Shown piece after piece: positions 6,314-14,344 of a DNA stretch of 37,424 nucleotides. Position 1 is the first letter of the stretch. Each line of letters begins with the position of its first letter. A model generated the notes under the pieces. The model was not told the origin of the DNA. It saw only the letters and a program-made list of their open reading frames with translations, and ran no database searches. The position numbers were made by a program, and so were the translations under genes. This DNA is from Microbacterium sp. (lineage in GTDB: Bacteria > Actinomycetota > Actinomycetes > Actinomycetales > Microbacteriaceae). Where the stretch lies: positions 1-37,424 of the forward strand of contig NZ_WOYQ01000022.1 in NCBI RefSeq assembly GCF_011620665.1, written 5' to 3'.

Positions 6314-7318
6314 ATGGAACTCCCTGTCTGGTTCGAGATCGGCTCGCTTCTGCTGCTGACGCTCATCCTCGTCGCCGATCTGCTGCTGATCCTCCGCCGC
6401 CCCCACATTCCCTCCACCCGCGAGTCGGCGTTGTGGGTCGTCTTCTACGTCGCGCTGGCGCTGATCTTCGCGGCACTGATGTGGTATTTCGCGGGCGGCG
6501 AGTACGCGGGTCAGTTCATCGCGGGCTGGTTGACGGAGTACAGCCTCTCGATCGACAACCTGTTCGTGTTCGTGCTCATCATGGCCCAGTTCTCGGTCCC
6601 GCGCCGGTACCAGCAGGAAGTCCTGATGGTGGGCATCATCATCGCGCTGGTTCTGCGTGGCCTGTTCATCCTGGCCGGGGCCGCGATCATCGAGCAGTTC
6701 AGCTGGGTCTTCTACATCTTCGGAGCGTTCCTGGTCTTCACGGCCTGGCGTCAGGCCTTCCCCGGTGGCGATCACGACTCAGACGTGAAGCAGGAGAGCT
6801 TCATCGTGCGTCTGCTGCGGCGCACCGTCGACATCTCGGATGAATACGACGGCGCGAAAGTCCGCACGGTCGTCAACGGCAAGAAGATGTTCACCCCGAT
6901 GATCATCGTGTTCGTCGCGATCGGGATGACCGACCTGCTTTTCGCCCTGGACTCGATTCCCGCCATCTTCGGCATCACACAAAGCCCGTTCATCGTCTTC
7001 ACGGCGAATCTGTTCGCGCTGATGGGGCTGCGTCAGCTGTACTTCCTGCTCGGGGGTCTGCTCGACCGGCTCAAGTATCTGCACTACGGCATCGCGTTCA
7101 TCCTCGGCTTCATCGGAGTGAAGCTCGTCCTCCACGCTCTCCACCAGAACGAACTGCCGTTCATCAACGGCGGCAAGTCGATCGAATGGGCCCCGGAGAT
7201 CTCCACCTGGACGTCGCTGGGTGTCATCATCGTGTCGATGGCCGTCGCGACGGTCGCGAGCCTCATCGCATCCGCCCGCGAGGAGCGGGCTGCGCCTGCG
7301 ATCACTGACGGAGAGTGA
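6314..7318 (+). CDS. TerC-family integral membrane protein
   Basis: A 334-residue polytopic membrane protein with about eight or nine hydrophobic helices. It carries the two acidic TerC signatures: 'SLSIDNLFVFVLIM' in the first half and 'GMTDLLFALDSIPAIFGI' in the second. These are the intramembrane Asp/Asn motifs thought to handle divalent metal ions. Relatives (Alx, MeeF/MeeY) export Mn2+ and in several bacteria support metalation of secreted proteins. The upstream riboswitch candidate supports a manganese-linked role. The ATG at 6314 has GAAAGG at 6303-6308, 5 nt upstream; an open frame continues further upstream but would run through the riboswitch. It is transcribed alone. Confidence 0.92.
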   Translation: MELPVWFEIGSLLLLTLILVADLLLILRRPHIPSTRESALWVVFYVALALIFAALMWYFAGGEYAGQFIAGWLTEYSLSIDNLFVFVLIMAQFSVPRRYQQEVLMVGIIIALVLRGLFILAGAAIIEQFSWVFYIFGAFLVFTAWRQAFPGGDHDSDVKQESFIVRLLRRTVDISDEYDGAKVRTVVNGKKMFTPMIIVFVAIGMTDLLFALDSIPAIFGITQSPFIVFTANLFALMGLRQLYFLLGGLLDRLKYLHYGIAFILGFIGVKLVLHALHQNELPFINGGKSIEWAPEISTWTSLGVIIVSMAVATVASLIASAREERAAPAITDGE

Positions 7319-7342
7319 ACGCGGCGTCGCTCATCACGGTGG

Positions 7343-7348
7343 TAATGT
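7343..7348 (+). promoter_or_regulatory. -10 box of the leuC leader transcript
   Basis: TAATGT at 7343-7348 ends 7 nt before the GTG of the leader ORF, so the leader would be translated from a leaderless or nearly leaderless mRNA. No strong -35 is visible. Confidence 0.5.
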
Positions 7349-7355
7349 GACATCC

Positions 7356-7406
7356 GTGCGGATCGCTCGCCTTCTCCTTAGCGGCCGCGACGAGATCTCG
7401 TTCTGA
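7356..7406 (+). CDS. Leucine-rich leader peptide of the leuCD operon
   Basis: A 16-codon ORF starting with GTG, encoding [16 protein letters not shown]. Codons 6-8 are consecutive leucines (CTT CTC CTT); CTT is an uncommon choice in this high-GC genome. It starts 7 nt after a TAATGT box. Codons 11-13 provide one arm (7385-7394) of a perfect 10-bp hairpin with 7414-7423. The final codons (7396-7404) are perfectly complementary over 9 nt to the leuC ribosome-binding region (7453-7461). Together this looks like a translated attenuator that senses charged tRNA-Leu. Too short for standard gene callers; the evidence is architectural. Confidence 0.65.
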   Translation: MRIARLLLSGRDEISF

Positions 7407-7461
7407 GCCCACCCTCGTCGCGGAGTCCTTCGCGGGCGCATCCGACGTCAGAAGAACGAGA
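7385..7461 (+). promoter_or_regulatory. Mutually exclusive RNA structures controlling leuC
   Basis: Three pairings compete. CCGCGACGAG (7385-7394) pairs with CTCGTCGCGG (7414-7423). CGCGGA (7419-7424) pairs with TTCGCG (7429-7434). TCTCGTTCT (7396-7404) pairs with AGAACGAGA (7453-7461), which covers the leuC Shine-Dalgarno region. A ribosome stalled on the leader leucine codons, or terminating at 7404-7406, would bias the choice. No T-tract terminator is present, so control of leuC translation is more likely than classical termination. Confidence 0.55.
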
Positions 7462-7465
7462 CATC

Positions 7466-8929
7466 ATGAGCATCGCCATCCCCGAGAATCCCCGTACGCT
7501 GGCCGAGAAGGTCTGGGACGACCACCTCGTCGTCAAGGGCGTGGACGGCCAGCCCGACCTCATCTACATCGACCTGCACCTGGTGCACGAGGTCACGAGC
7601 CCACAGGCCTTCGATGGCCTGCGCGCGGAGGGGCGTCCGCTGCGGCGCCCCGACCTGACGATCGCCACCGAGGATCACAACACACCCACGCTCGACATCG
7701 ACAAGCCGATCGCCGATCTCACCAGCCGCGTCCAGATCGAAACTCTGCGGCACAATGCCGAGGAGTTCGGCGTGCGGCTGCACTCGCTCGGCGACAAGGA
7801 GCAGGGGATCGTGCATGTCGTAGGTCCGCAGCTGGGTCTCACGATGCCGGGGATCACGGTCGTCTGCGGTGATTCGCACACGTCGACCCACGGTGCATTC
7901 GGCGCGATGGCCTTCGGGATCGGCACGAGCGAGGTCGAGCACGTCATGGCGACTCAGACGCTTCCGCTGAAGCCCTTCAAGACGATGGCCATCACGGTCG
8001 ACGGTGAGTTGGCGCCCGGCGTCAGCGCGAAGGACGTCATTCTGGCCATCATCGCGAAAATCGGCGCCAACGGCGGCCAGGGCTATGTGCTCGAGTTCCG
8101 CGGCTCCGCGATCCGATCCCTCTCGATGGAGGGGCGAATGACGATGTGCAACATGTCGATCGAGGCGGGTGCCCGCGCGGGGATGATCGCGCCCGACGAG
8201 ACGACGTTCGCGTACGTCAAGGACAAGCCGCATGCACCTCAGGGTGCGCACTGGGATGAGGCCGTCGCGTACTGGCGGACCCTGCCCTCTGACGAGGGGG
8301 CGGTCTACGACGCCGAGGTGTTCCTCGACGCCGGCGAACTCGAGCCGTTCGTCACGTGGGGGACCAACCCGGGGCAGGGCGTGTCGTTGAGTGACGTCGT
8401 CCCCGACCCGGCATCCTTCACCGATCCCAATGAGCGGGCCGCCGCGGAGCGCGCCCTCGCGTACATGGACCTCACCGCGGGCACTCCGCTGAAGGCCGTT
8501 CCCGTGGATGCCGTTTTCATGGGCTCGTGCACCAACAGTCGCATCGAGGACCTCCGCCAGTTCGCGGCGATCGTCCGAGGCCGGCAGAAGGCCGAGGGCG
8601 TTCGCGTCATGGTTGTGCCCGGGTCGGCACGCGTGCGGCTTGAGGCCGAAGCTGAGGGGCTGGACAAGGTGTTCACCGACTTCGGTGCCGAATGGCGCTT
8701 CGCGGGCTGCTCGATGTGTCTCGGGATGAACCCCGATCAACTCGCTCCGGGTGAGCGCTGTGCGTCGACGAGCAACCGTAACTTCGAAGGGCGCCAGGGC
8801 AAGGGCGGACGCACGCATCTGGTCTCCCCGCTGGTCGCGGCCGCGACCGCGATTCTCGGCCGCCTCGCCAGCCCGAGCGATCTGCCGGTCGTGCGAAACG
8901 TTCAGGAACCTGCCGGAGTGGAGGCCTGA
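7466..8929 (+). CDS. leuC: 3-isopropylmalate dehydratase large subunit
   Basis: A 487-residue aconitase-family enzyme. With LeuD it isomerises 2-isopropylmalate to 3-isopropylmalate in leucine biosynthesis, in the cytoplasm. The [4Fe-4S] ligands are Cys355 (GSCTNSR), Cys415 and Cys418 ([11 protein letters not shown]). The N-terminus '[11 protein letters not shown]' and the segment '[26 protein letters not shown]' are typical of LeuC. The ATG at 7466 has a weak GAAG-type ribosome-binding site that can be masked by the leader ORF end. leuD follows after one base, so the two subunits are co-translated. Confidence 0.97.
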   Translation: MSIAIPENPRTLAEKVWDDHLVVKGVDGQPDLIYIDLHLVHEVTSPQAFDGLRAEGRPLRRPDLTIATEDHNTPTLDIDKPIADLTSRVQIETLRHNAEEFGVRLHSLGDKEQGIVHVVGPQLGLTMPGITVVCGDSHTSTHGAFGAMAFGIGTSEVEHVMATQTLPLKPFKTMAITVDGELAPGVSAKDVILAIIAKIGANGGQGYVLEFRGSAIRSLSMEGRMTMCNMSIEAGARAGMIAPDETTFAYVKDKPHAPQGAHWDEAVAYWRTLPSDEGAVYDAEVFLDAGELEPFVTWGTNPGQGVSLSDVVPDPASFTDPNERAAAERALAYMDLTAGTPLKAVPVDAVFMGSCTNSRIEDLRQFAAIVRGRQKAEGVRVMVVPGSARVRLEAEAEGLDKVFTDFGAEWRFAGCSMCLGMNPDQLAPGERCASTSNRNFEGRQGKGGRTHLVSPLVAAATAILGRLASPSDLPVVRNVQEPAGVEA

Positions 8930-8930
8930 C

Positions 8931-9527
8931 GTGGAGAAGTTCACCAGGCACACGGGGATTGCCGTGCCGCTGATGCGGTCAGCGGTCGACACAGACCAGA
9001 TCATTCCGGCTGTCTACCTCAAGCGCGTCACGAAGACCGGCTTCGACGATGCCCTGTTCGCGAACTGGCGCCAGGACCCTGATTTCATCCTGAATCAGCC
9101 CGCTTACCAGGGTGCGTCGATTCTTGTCGCCGGGCCCGACTTCGGCACGGGGTCCAGTCGTGAGCATGCCGTGTGGGCGCTCAGGGACTACGGGTTCAGC
9201 GTTGTCCTGAGCGCGAAGTTCGCCGACATCTTCCGTGGGAACGCAGGTAAGCAGGGTCTTGTGACGGGCGTCGTTTCCGAGGCTGATATCGAGGCGATCT
9301 GGACGGCTCTCCAGGCTCAGCCCGGAATCGAGATGACCGTTGACCTGCAGGCGCGCACCGCGGTGGTCGGTGATCTGCGGGTCGGTTTCGACATCGACGA
9401 TTACACTAGGTGGCGGCTCCTCGAAGGGCTCGATGACATCGGGCTCACGCTGCGCAACGAAGACAAGATCGCGCAGTTCGAGGCGCGCCGTGAGGCGTGG
9501 CGGCCACGGACGATCCCCGTCCCGTAG
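8931..9527 (+). CDS. leuD: 3-isopropylmalate dehydratase small subunit
   Basis: A 198-residue swivel-domain partner of LeuC. The substrate-loop motif GTGSSREH is at residues 72-79, in the normal aconitase-family form. The N-terminus '[20 protein letters not shown]' and the segment '[20 protein letters not shown]' are characteristic. The GTG at 8931 starts one base after the leuC stop codon, which fits coupled expression. Length is normal for a stand-alone LeuD. murA follows after a 68-nt gap. Confidence 0.97.
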   Translation: MEKFTRHTGIAVPLMRSAVDTDQIIPAVYLKRVTKTGFDDALFANWRQDPDFILNQPAYQGASILVAGPDFGTGSSREHAVWALRDYGFSVVLSAKFADIFRGNAGKQGLVTGVVSEADIEAIWTALQAQPGIEMTVDLQARTAVVGDLRVGFDIDDYTRWRLLEGLDDIGLTLRNEDKIAQFEARREAWRPRTIPVP

Positions 9528-9595
9528 CCCGAAGCACGCTCCACACCAGGGGGCGAGGCTGTCTGCATCCTCCAGAAACAAGTGAGGTTTCCTCG

Positions 9596-10966
9596 ATGAA
9601 CACCCTCCTCAGCGAGTCCACGCCGCCCCGACCCGGGGGTGGCAGCGTCTCACCTGGCCAAGCGCTCACGATTCGCGGAGGACACCCGCTCTCGGGGCGC
9701 GTCACAGTCAAGGGGGCGAAGAACCTCGCCACCAAGGCGATGGTCGCGGCCCTCCTCGGTGAGACCGAGAGCGTGCTGCGCGATGTCCCCGACATCAGCG
9801 ACGTTCACGTGGTCCGCTCGCTCCTCGAGGTTCACGGCGTGACCGTTCAGGACGATGGCGATGGTGTGCTTCGGCTCGACCCGAGCGGCGCGGTGTCGGC
9901 GCACTTCGACGAGATCGACGCACACGCGGGTGCCTCCCGGATCCCGATCCTCTTCTGCGGACCGCTTCTGCACCTGCTGGGTCAGGCCTTCATCCCAGAC
10001 CTGGGTGGATGCCGGATCGGCGATCGCCCGATCGACTTCCACCTCGATGCCCTGCGTGCCTTCGGTGCGACGGTCGAGAAGCTTCCCAGCGGTATTCGAC
10101 TGTCTGCGCCGGGGGGACTGAGCGGCGCGAACATCGCACTGCCGTACCCGAGCGTCGGCGCCACGGAACAGGTGCTGCTGACGGCGGTGCGCGCGAAGGG
10201 CACCACCGAACTTCGCAACGCGGCGATCGAACCCGAGATCATGGACCTCATCGCCGTCCTGCAGAAGATGGGAGCGATCATCTCCTATGAACCCAACCGG
10301 GTGATCTTCATCGAGGGCGTGGACTCATTGCGCGGCTACGACCACCGATGCATCTTCGACCGCAACGAGGCCGCCTCGTGGGCGTGCGCGGCGCTCGCGA
10401 CCGACGGAAACATCTTCGTCACCGGAGCGAGGCAGCAGGAGATGCTGACGTTCCTCAACGTCTTCCGCAAGGCCGGAGGTGAGTTCGACATCACCGAGGA
10501 AGGCATTCGCTTCTACCGCGGGGGCGCTCTCAAGCCGATCGTCGTCGAAACCGACGTGCACCCGGGATTCATGACCGATTGGCAGCAGCCGCTCATCGTC
10601 GCTCTGACGCAGGCCGACGGCACATCCATCGTCCACGAGACGGTGTACGAGAACCGACTGGGCTTCACGCGAGCACTCGTGAAGATGGGAGCCGATATCG
10701 TCGTCCACCCGGAGGGCATCGCCAGTGCCGACCGTCGTGTTCCGCGCCGGGCACTCGAGCAGGCGGCCGTGATCACGGGTCCGACGCCGCTGCACGGTGC
10801 CGACGTCGTCGTGCCCGACCTTCGCGGCGGCTACTCGTACGTCATCGCCGCGCTTGCGGCGGAGGGCACCTCCATCGTGCGAAACGTCGACATCATCCGT
10901 CGCGGGTACGAGAAGTTCCTCGACAAGCTCACCGACCTCGGCGCCGACTTCGACGTCGTCGGGTGA
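9596..10966 (+). CDS. murA: UDP-N-acetylglucosamine 1-carboxyvinyltransferase
   Basis: A 456-residue EPSP-synthase-fold enzyme. It transfers enolpyruvate from PEP to UDP-GlcNAc, the first committed step of peptidoglycan synthesis. The substrate-binding Lys-Asn pair is K42-N43 (GAKNLATK). The mobile-loop cysteine is Cys139 in 'GGCRIGDRP', equivalent to E. coli Cys115, the residue alkylated by fosfomycin. The N-terminal 20 residues are a low-complexity extension compared with E. coli MurA. The ATG at 9596 has GTGAGG at 9582-9587; an upstream in-frame start near 9497 would overlap leuD and is not favoured. The gene sits between leuD and plsC in one run. Confidence 0.95.
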   Translation: MNTLLSESTPPRPGGGSVSPGQALTIRGGHPLSGRVTVKGAKNLATKAMVAALLGETESVLRDVPDISDVHVVRSLLEVHGVTVQDDGDGVLRLDPSGAVSAHFDEIDAHAGASRIPILFCGPLLHLLGQAFIPDLGGCRIGDRPIDFHLDALRAFGATVEKLPSGIRLSAPGGLSGANIALPYPSVGATEQVLLTAVRAKGTTELRNAAIEPEIMDLIAVLQKMGAIISYEPNRVIFIEGVDSLRGYDHRCIFDRNEAASWACAALATDGNIFVTGARQQEMLTFLNVFRKAGGEFDITEEGIRFYRGGALKPIVVETDVHPGFMTDWQQPLIVALTQADGTSIVHETVYENRLGFTRALVKMGADIVVHPEGIASADRRVPRRALEQAAVITGPTPLHGADVVVPDLRGGYSYVIAALAAEGTSIVRNVDIIRRGYEKFLDKLTDLGADFDVVG

Positions 10967-10995
10967 ACGCGGTGACAAAATCACCGGGTCGACGG

Positions 10996-11736
10996 ATGTC
11001 GACCGAGAAATCTCGACCGAGCGTCTTCTGGCCGATGGCTGCGATCGTGGTCCCCGTCGTCGGATGGTTGGCGAAAGTCGAGATCATCGGTGAGGAACAC
11101 CTCCCGGCGGAGGGGCCCTACGTGCTGGCCCCCAATCACTACAGTGAGTTCGACCCCCTTGTCCTCGCGGTCGCGACCTGGCGTCTGGGCCGCGCACCGC
11201 GGTTCATGGCCAAGGAGAGCATCTTCCGGGTGCCGGTGGTCGGTCGCGCCCTGCATGCCGCCGGCATGGTCCCGGTCTCACGGTCCTCCTCCGCCGCGGC
11301 CGTCAAACAGACACTTGCGCAGTCCGAGAGCCTCGTCGCGCACGGTCGCGGGGTGATCGTGTACCCCGAGGGATCCCTCACCCGTGACCCGGACATGTGG
11401 CCGATGCGGGGAATGACCGGAGCCGTCCGACTCGCGCTGGCCGGAGACATCCCCGTCATTCCAGTGGCCACGTGGGGGGTCCAGCAGATTCTCCCCCGCT
11501 ACGGCACGTTCAGTCTGTGGCCGCCGCGCAAGCGGGTGCAGGTGCGGTTCGGGCCCGCGAGCGATCTGTCCGCTTTCCACGGCGCGGCGAACACCGCGAG
11601 TCTCGCCGCCGCGACCGACGTCGTCATGGCTGACATCTCGGTCCTTCTGGGCGAGCTGCGCGGGCTCACTCCGCCGGCGGAACGCTGGAATCCCGCGGCG
11701 CACGGGCAGAAGCGGACGGGCCGCCTTGACCCGTAG
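10996..11736 (+). CDS. plsC: 1-acylglycerol-3-phosphate acyltransferase (PlsC-like)
   Basis: A 246-residue member of the PlsC/LPLAT family, which acylates lysophosphatidic acid to phosphatidic acid at the membrane. The catalytic HX4D motif is in 'NHYSEFD', and the acceptor-binding EGS motif is in 'VIVYPEGSLT'. A hydrophobic stretch near residues 12-25 ('MAAIVVPVVGWLAKVEI') may be a membrane anchor. The start is uncertain: ATG 10996 gives the compact N-terminus 'MSTEKSRPSVFW', while GTG 10963 overlaps the murA stop (GTGA) and GTG 10972 follows a GGGTGA. gpsA begins inside its 3' end by 11 nt. Together with GpsA it points to phospholipid precursor supply. Confidence 0.9.
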   Translation: MSTEKSRPSVFWPMAAIVVPVVGWLAKVEIIGEEHLPAEGPYVLAPNHYSEFDPLVLAVATWRLGRAPRFMAKESIFRVPVVGRALHAAGMVPVSRSSSAAAVKQTLAQSESLVAHGRGVIVYPEGSLTRDPDMWPMRGMTGAVRLALAGDIPVIPVATWGVQQILPRYGTFSLWPPRKRVQVRFGPASDLSAFHGAANTASLAAATDVVMADISVLLGELRGLTPPAERWNPAAHGQKRTGRLDP

Positions 11737-12853
11737 AATCGATCCGGCGCTGCCGCGGGTCGCCGTCATCGGCGCCGGGAGCTGGGGTACCACGTTCGGC
11801 AAAGTCCTCGCGGACGGGGGAGCGCACGTGGTGATGTGGGCGCGCCGGGCGGAGCTCGCCCAGGAGATCCAGGAGGGGAAGCGCAACAGCCAGTACCTCC
11901 CCGGCATCAACCTCCCGCGCACCATGTCGGCAACTGCGCATCTGCCCGAGGCGCTTGACGGAGCCAGCCAGGTGTACTTTGCGATCTCCAGTCAGGCACT
12001 TCGCCAGAATCTGAAGGCGGTGCGCCCCCTCGTCGCCCGATCAGAGGCCCCGATCGTTTCGCTCATGAAGGGTGTGGAGCGGCGAACGGGGCTCCGGATG
12101 AGCCAAGTCCTCGAACAGGAGCTGCGTTGTGATCCCGCGCGCATCGCCGTCGCGTCGGGTCCCAACCTCGCGCTCGAGATCGCGCGAGAGCAGCCCACTG
12201 CCGCCGTCATCTCCTCGACCAGCCGCGAGACCGCCGAGGCCGTCGCGCTCCGCTCACGTAACGCCTACTTCCGGACGTTCGTCAATACGGACGTCATCGG
12301 CACGGAGTTCGGCGGGGTGCTGAAGAACCTGATCGCCGTCGCGATCGGGATCGTCGACGGGGTCGGCTATGGCGAGAACACGAAAGCATCCATCATCACG
12401 CGCGGACTCGTCGAGATGACCGACTTCGCCGTCGCGCAGGGAGCCCAACCGGAGACCCTCCAAGGACTCGCTGGGCTCGGGGACCTGATCGCCACGTGCC
12501 AGTCGCCTCTCAGCCGCAACAACACCGCGGGACGCCTGCTCGGCCAGGGCTACAGCTTCCAGGACGTCGTCAAGCAGATGAACCAGACTGCCGAGGGTCT
12601 GGCCTCGGTCGCGCCAGTGCTTCAGCTGGCGCGCGAGGCCGGTGTGCAGATGCCGATCGTCGAACAGGTGAAGATGGTGCTGGACGGAACCATGAATCCG
12701 CGTGACATCGCACCGCACCTGACCACGGACGACAAGCCCGAGGGCGAGAGGACCCAGAATGGACAAGACGGCGGTGGCGGTGCTCTTCGGTGGTCGCTCC
12801 AGCGAGCACTCGATCAGCTCCGCAACGGCCGGGGGCGTGCTGCGCGCGATTGA
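11726..12853 (+). CDS. gpsA: Glycerol-3-phosphate dehydrogenase [NAD(P)+]
   Basis: A 375-residue enzyme reducing dihydroxyacetone phosphate to sn-glycerol-3-phosphate for phospholipids. The nucleotide-binding loop is GAGSWG at residues 16-21. 'SGPNLALEIA', the active-site-Lys segment 'GGVLKNLIAVAIGIVDG' and 'GLAGLGDLIATC' are all typical. The start is TTG 11726, inside plsC. The 3' end is unusual: the reading frame runs 95 nt past the ddl ATG, adding about 31 residues with no resemblance to GpsA ('QDGGGGALRW' onward). The usual length is around 330-340. Either a stop codon just before ddl was lost or a frameshift or sequence error exists there. Confidence 0.95.
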   Translation: MTRRIDPALPRVAVIGAGSWGTTFGKVLADGGAHVVMWARRAELAQEIQEGKRNSQYLPGINLPRTMSATAHLPEALDGASQVYFAISSQALRQNLKAVRPLVARSEAPIVSLMKGVERRTGLRMSQVLEQELRCDPARIAVASGPNLALEIAREQPTAAVISSTSRETAEAVALRSRNAYFRTFVNTDVIGTEFGGVLKNLIAVAIGIVDGVGYGENTKASIITRGLVEMTDFAVAQGAQPETLQGLAGLGDLIATCQSPLSRNNTAGRLLGQGYSFQDVVKQMNQTAEGLASVAPVLQLAREAGVQMPIVEQVKMVLDGTMNPRDIAPHLTTDDKPEGERTQNGQDGGGGALRWSLQRALDQLRNGRGRAARD

Positions 12854-13841
12854 TCGCGAGCGCTACGAGGTGATCCCCATCGGGATCACCCGGGATGGCG
12901 CCTTCGTCCTCGAAGACGACGACCCGGCCAAGTTCACGCTCGACCCGCGGCACCTGCCCGATGTGCGCGACAACGGCACGCGCATCATCTGGCCGGATTC
13001 CGCGCTGTCGCGCGAGCTGAGGGTGAGGGATGCCGACGGTGTGCGCTCTCTTGGCGAGATCGATGTCGTCTTCCCCATCCTGCACGGCCGGTTCGGCGAG
13101 GACGGCACCATCCAGGGCTTTCTGGAGCTTCTGGATCTGCCCTACGTCGGAGCCGGTCTGCTGATGTCGGCCATCGGTATGGACAAGCACGCGACCAAGA
13201 GAATTCTGCGCGCGGCCGGTGTACCGGTCGTCCCCTGGGTGGCGGTCACGAGGCGTGACCTGGATCGTGATCGCGAGGCGTGGGACAGGCGGATCCGCTC
13301 TCTCGGGCTCCCGGCCTTCGTCAAGCCTGCACGTGCCGGATCGAGCGTCGGCGTCTCCAAGGTCTCGGATTGGAGTCAGCTCGACACCGCCCTCGCCACG
13401 GCGTTCGCCGAGGACCGTACCGTGCTGGTCGAGCGGGCCGTGGTCGGACGCGAGATCGAGTGCGGAGTGCTCGCGGGCCGGGACGGCGCGTCGCCACGGG
13501 TCAGCGTTGCGGGCGAGATCGTGATCACGGGACGTGACTTCTACGACTTCGAGGCGAAGTATCAGGGCGCGGCGGGCGTTGACCTGGTCTGCCCTGCCGA
13601 CCTCGCGCCCGCCGACCTTGCCGAGATGCAGCGTATCGCCGCGGCCACGTTCGAGGCGGTCGGCGGCGAGGGGCTCGCCCGCGTCGACTTCTTCTTCACC
13701 GGCACGGAGTTCTTCGTCAACGAGGTGAACACGATGCCCGGCTTCACAGCGATCTCGATGTTCCCCACGTGCTGGATTGCTTCCGGCATGACCTACGAAG
13801 AGCTCATCAGCGAGCTGATCGACCTCGCCAGTGTGCGCTGA
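12759..13841 (+). CDS. ddl: D-alanine--D-alanine ligase
   Basis: A 360-residue ATP-grasp ligase making D-Ala-D-Ala for peptidoglycan. The N-terminal loop 'LFGGRSSEHSISS' is the family signature and fixes the ATG at 12759, with GAGAGGA at 12746-12752 as ribosome-binding site. The ATP-binding Lys-Pro region 'FVKPARAGSSVGVSKV' and the metal-binding C-terminal motif 'FFVNEVNTMPGFT' are intact. The first 95 nt lie within the gpsA frame. The stop codon is 10 nt from the convergent DUF3515 stop, with no terminator between. It ends the leuC-to-ddl run. Confidence 0.96.
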   Translation: MDKTAVAVLFGGRSSEHSISSATAGGVLRAIDRERYEVIPIGITRDGAFVLEDDDPAKFTLDPRHLPDVRDNGTRIIWPDSALSRELRVRDADGVRSLGEIDVVFPILHGRFGEDGTIQGFLELLDLPYVGAGLLMSAIGMDKHATKRILRAAGVPVVPWVAVTRRDLDRDREAWDRRIRSLGLPAFVKPARAGSSVGVSKVSDWSQLDTALATAFAEDRTVLVERAVVGREIECGVLAGRDGASPRVSVAGEIVITGRDFYDFEAKYQGAAGVDLVCPADLAPADLAEMQRIAAATFEAVGGEGLARVDFFFTGTEFFVNEVNTMPGFTAISMFPTCWIASGMTYEELISELIDLASVR

Positions 13842-13851
13842 TGCCGCGTCA

Positions 13852-14322
13852 TCAGCTCGCGGGGCGCTCCGTACACACGCTGCCATCGGCCGGCAGCTGC
13901 TGCACGGCGGTGCCGAGCGCATCGAGAACCGTGCGGGCGCTGACGACGTCGTAGTCGAGGTACACCTCGACCGCGGGCGTGCGCCCGAACGTCGTGAATC
14001 GATAGCTCGGTGCCTCTGAGTCGTCGATGAGCCAGTCCACCCCGCCCGCGCTTTCGCACGGCAGGGGCGACGGCCCGGGCGCCTCGACCCCGCACGTGAG
14101 GAGCACTGCCGTCGGCGTTCCCCAGGCGCCTGTGGCCTGCGTGTCCGTCCACCTTCGCCCCTGGCCGTCGAGGGTGTCCGGCAGCCGCACCGTCACGGCT
14201 GCGCATGCCGGATCGTTCGCGCCTTCGGCCGGTGCCATCGCGACGGTGGCGCTGCAGCCGGTGAGGCCCGACGCGAAGACGACGGCGGCGGCGAGCAGTA
14301 CGGATGAACGCAGTCGGAACAC
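13852..14322 (-). CDS. DUF3515 lipoprotein
   Basis: A 156-residue predicted lipoprotein. A basic, hydrophobic signal peptide ends in the lipobox LTGC, so the mature protein would begin at about Cys23 and be anchored outside the membrane. The mature part has paired cysteines ('DPACAAV', 'LLTCGVEAP', 'LPCESAG', 'SVCTERP') that could form two disulfides. It matches the actinobacterial DUF3515 family, commonly found beside thiL or ddl and of unknown function. The GTG at 14322 is supported by TAGCCT 6 nt upstream, a leaderless arrangement. Its promoter overlaps that of thiL. Confidence 0.85.
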   Translation of the reverse strand: MFRLRSSVLLAAAVVFASGLTGCSATVAMAPAEGANDPACAAVTVRLPDTLDGQGRRWTDTQATGAWGTPTAVLLTCGVEAPGPSPLPCESAGGVDWLIDDSEAPSYRFTTFGRTPAVEVYLDYDVVSARTVLDALGTAVQQLPADGSVCTERPAS

Positions 14323-14328
14323 ACGTCC

Positions 14329-14338
14329 AGGCTACCGT
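14329..14338. promoter_or_regulatory. Overlapping divergent -10 boxes of DUF3515 and thiL
   Basis: On the minus strand TAGCCT (14329-14334) lies 6 nt before the DUF3515 GTG. On the plus strand TACCGT (14333-14338) lies 6 nt before the thiL ATG. The two hexamers share two bases, so polymerases could not occupy both at once. Start codons are only 22 bp apart. Confidence 0.5.
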
Positions 14339-14344
14339 GGAGGG

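Noticed and set aside
7448..9004. 518-codon minus-strand open frame across leuC/leuD
   Set aside because: Antisense shadow of leuC, whose cluster cysteines and motifs are intact on the plus strand.
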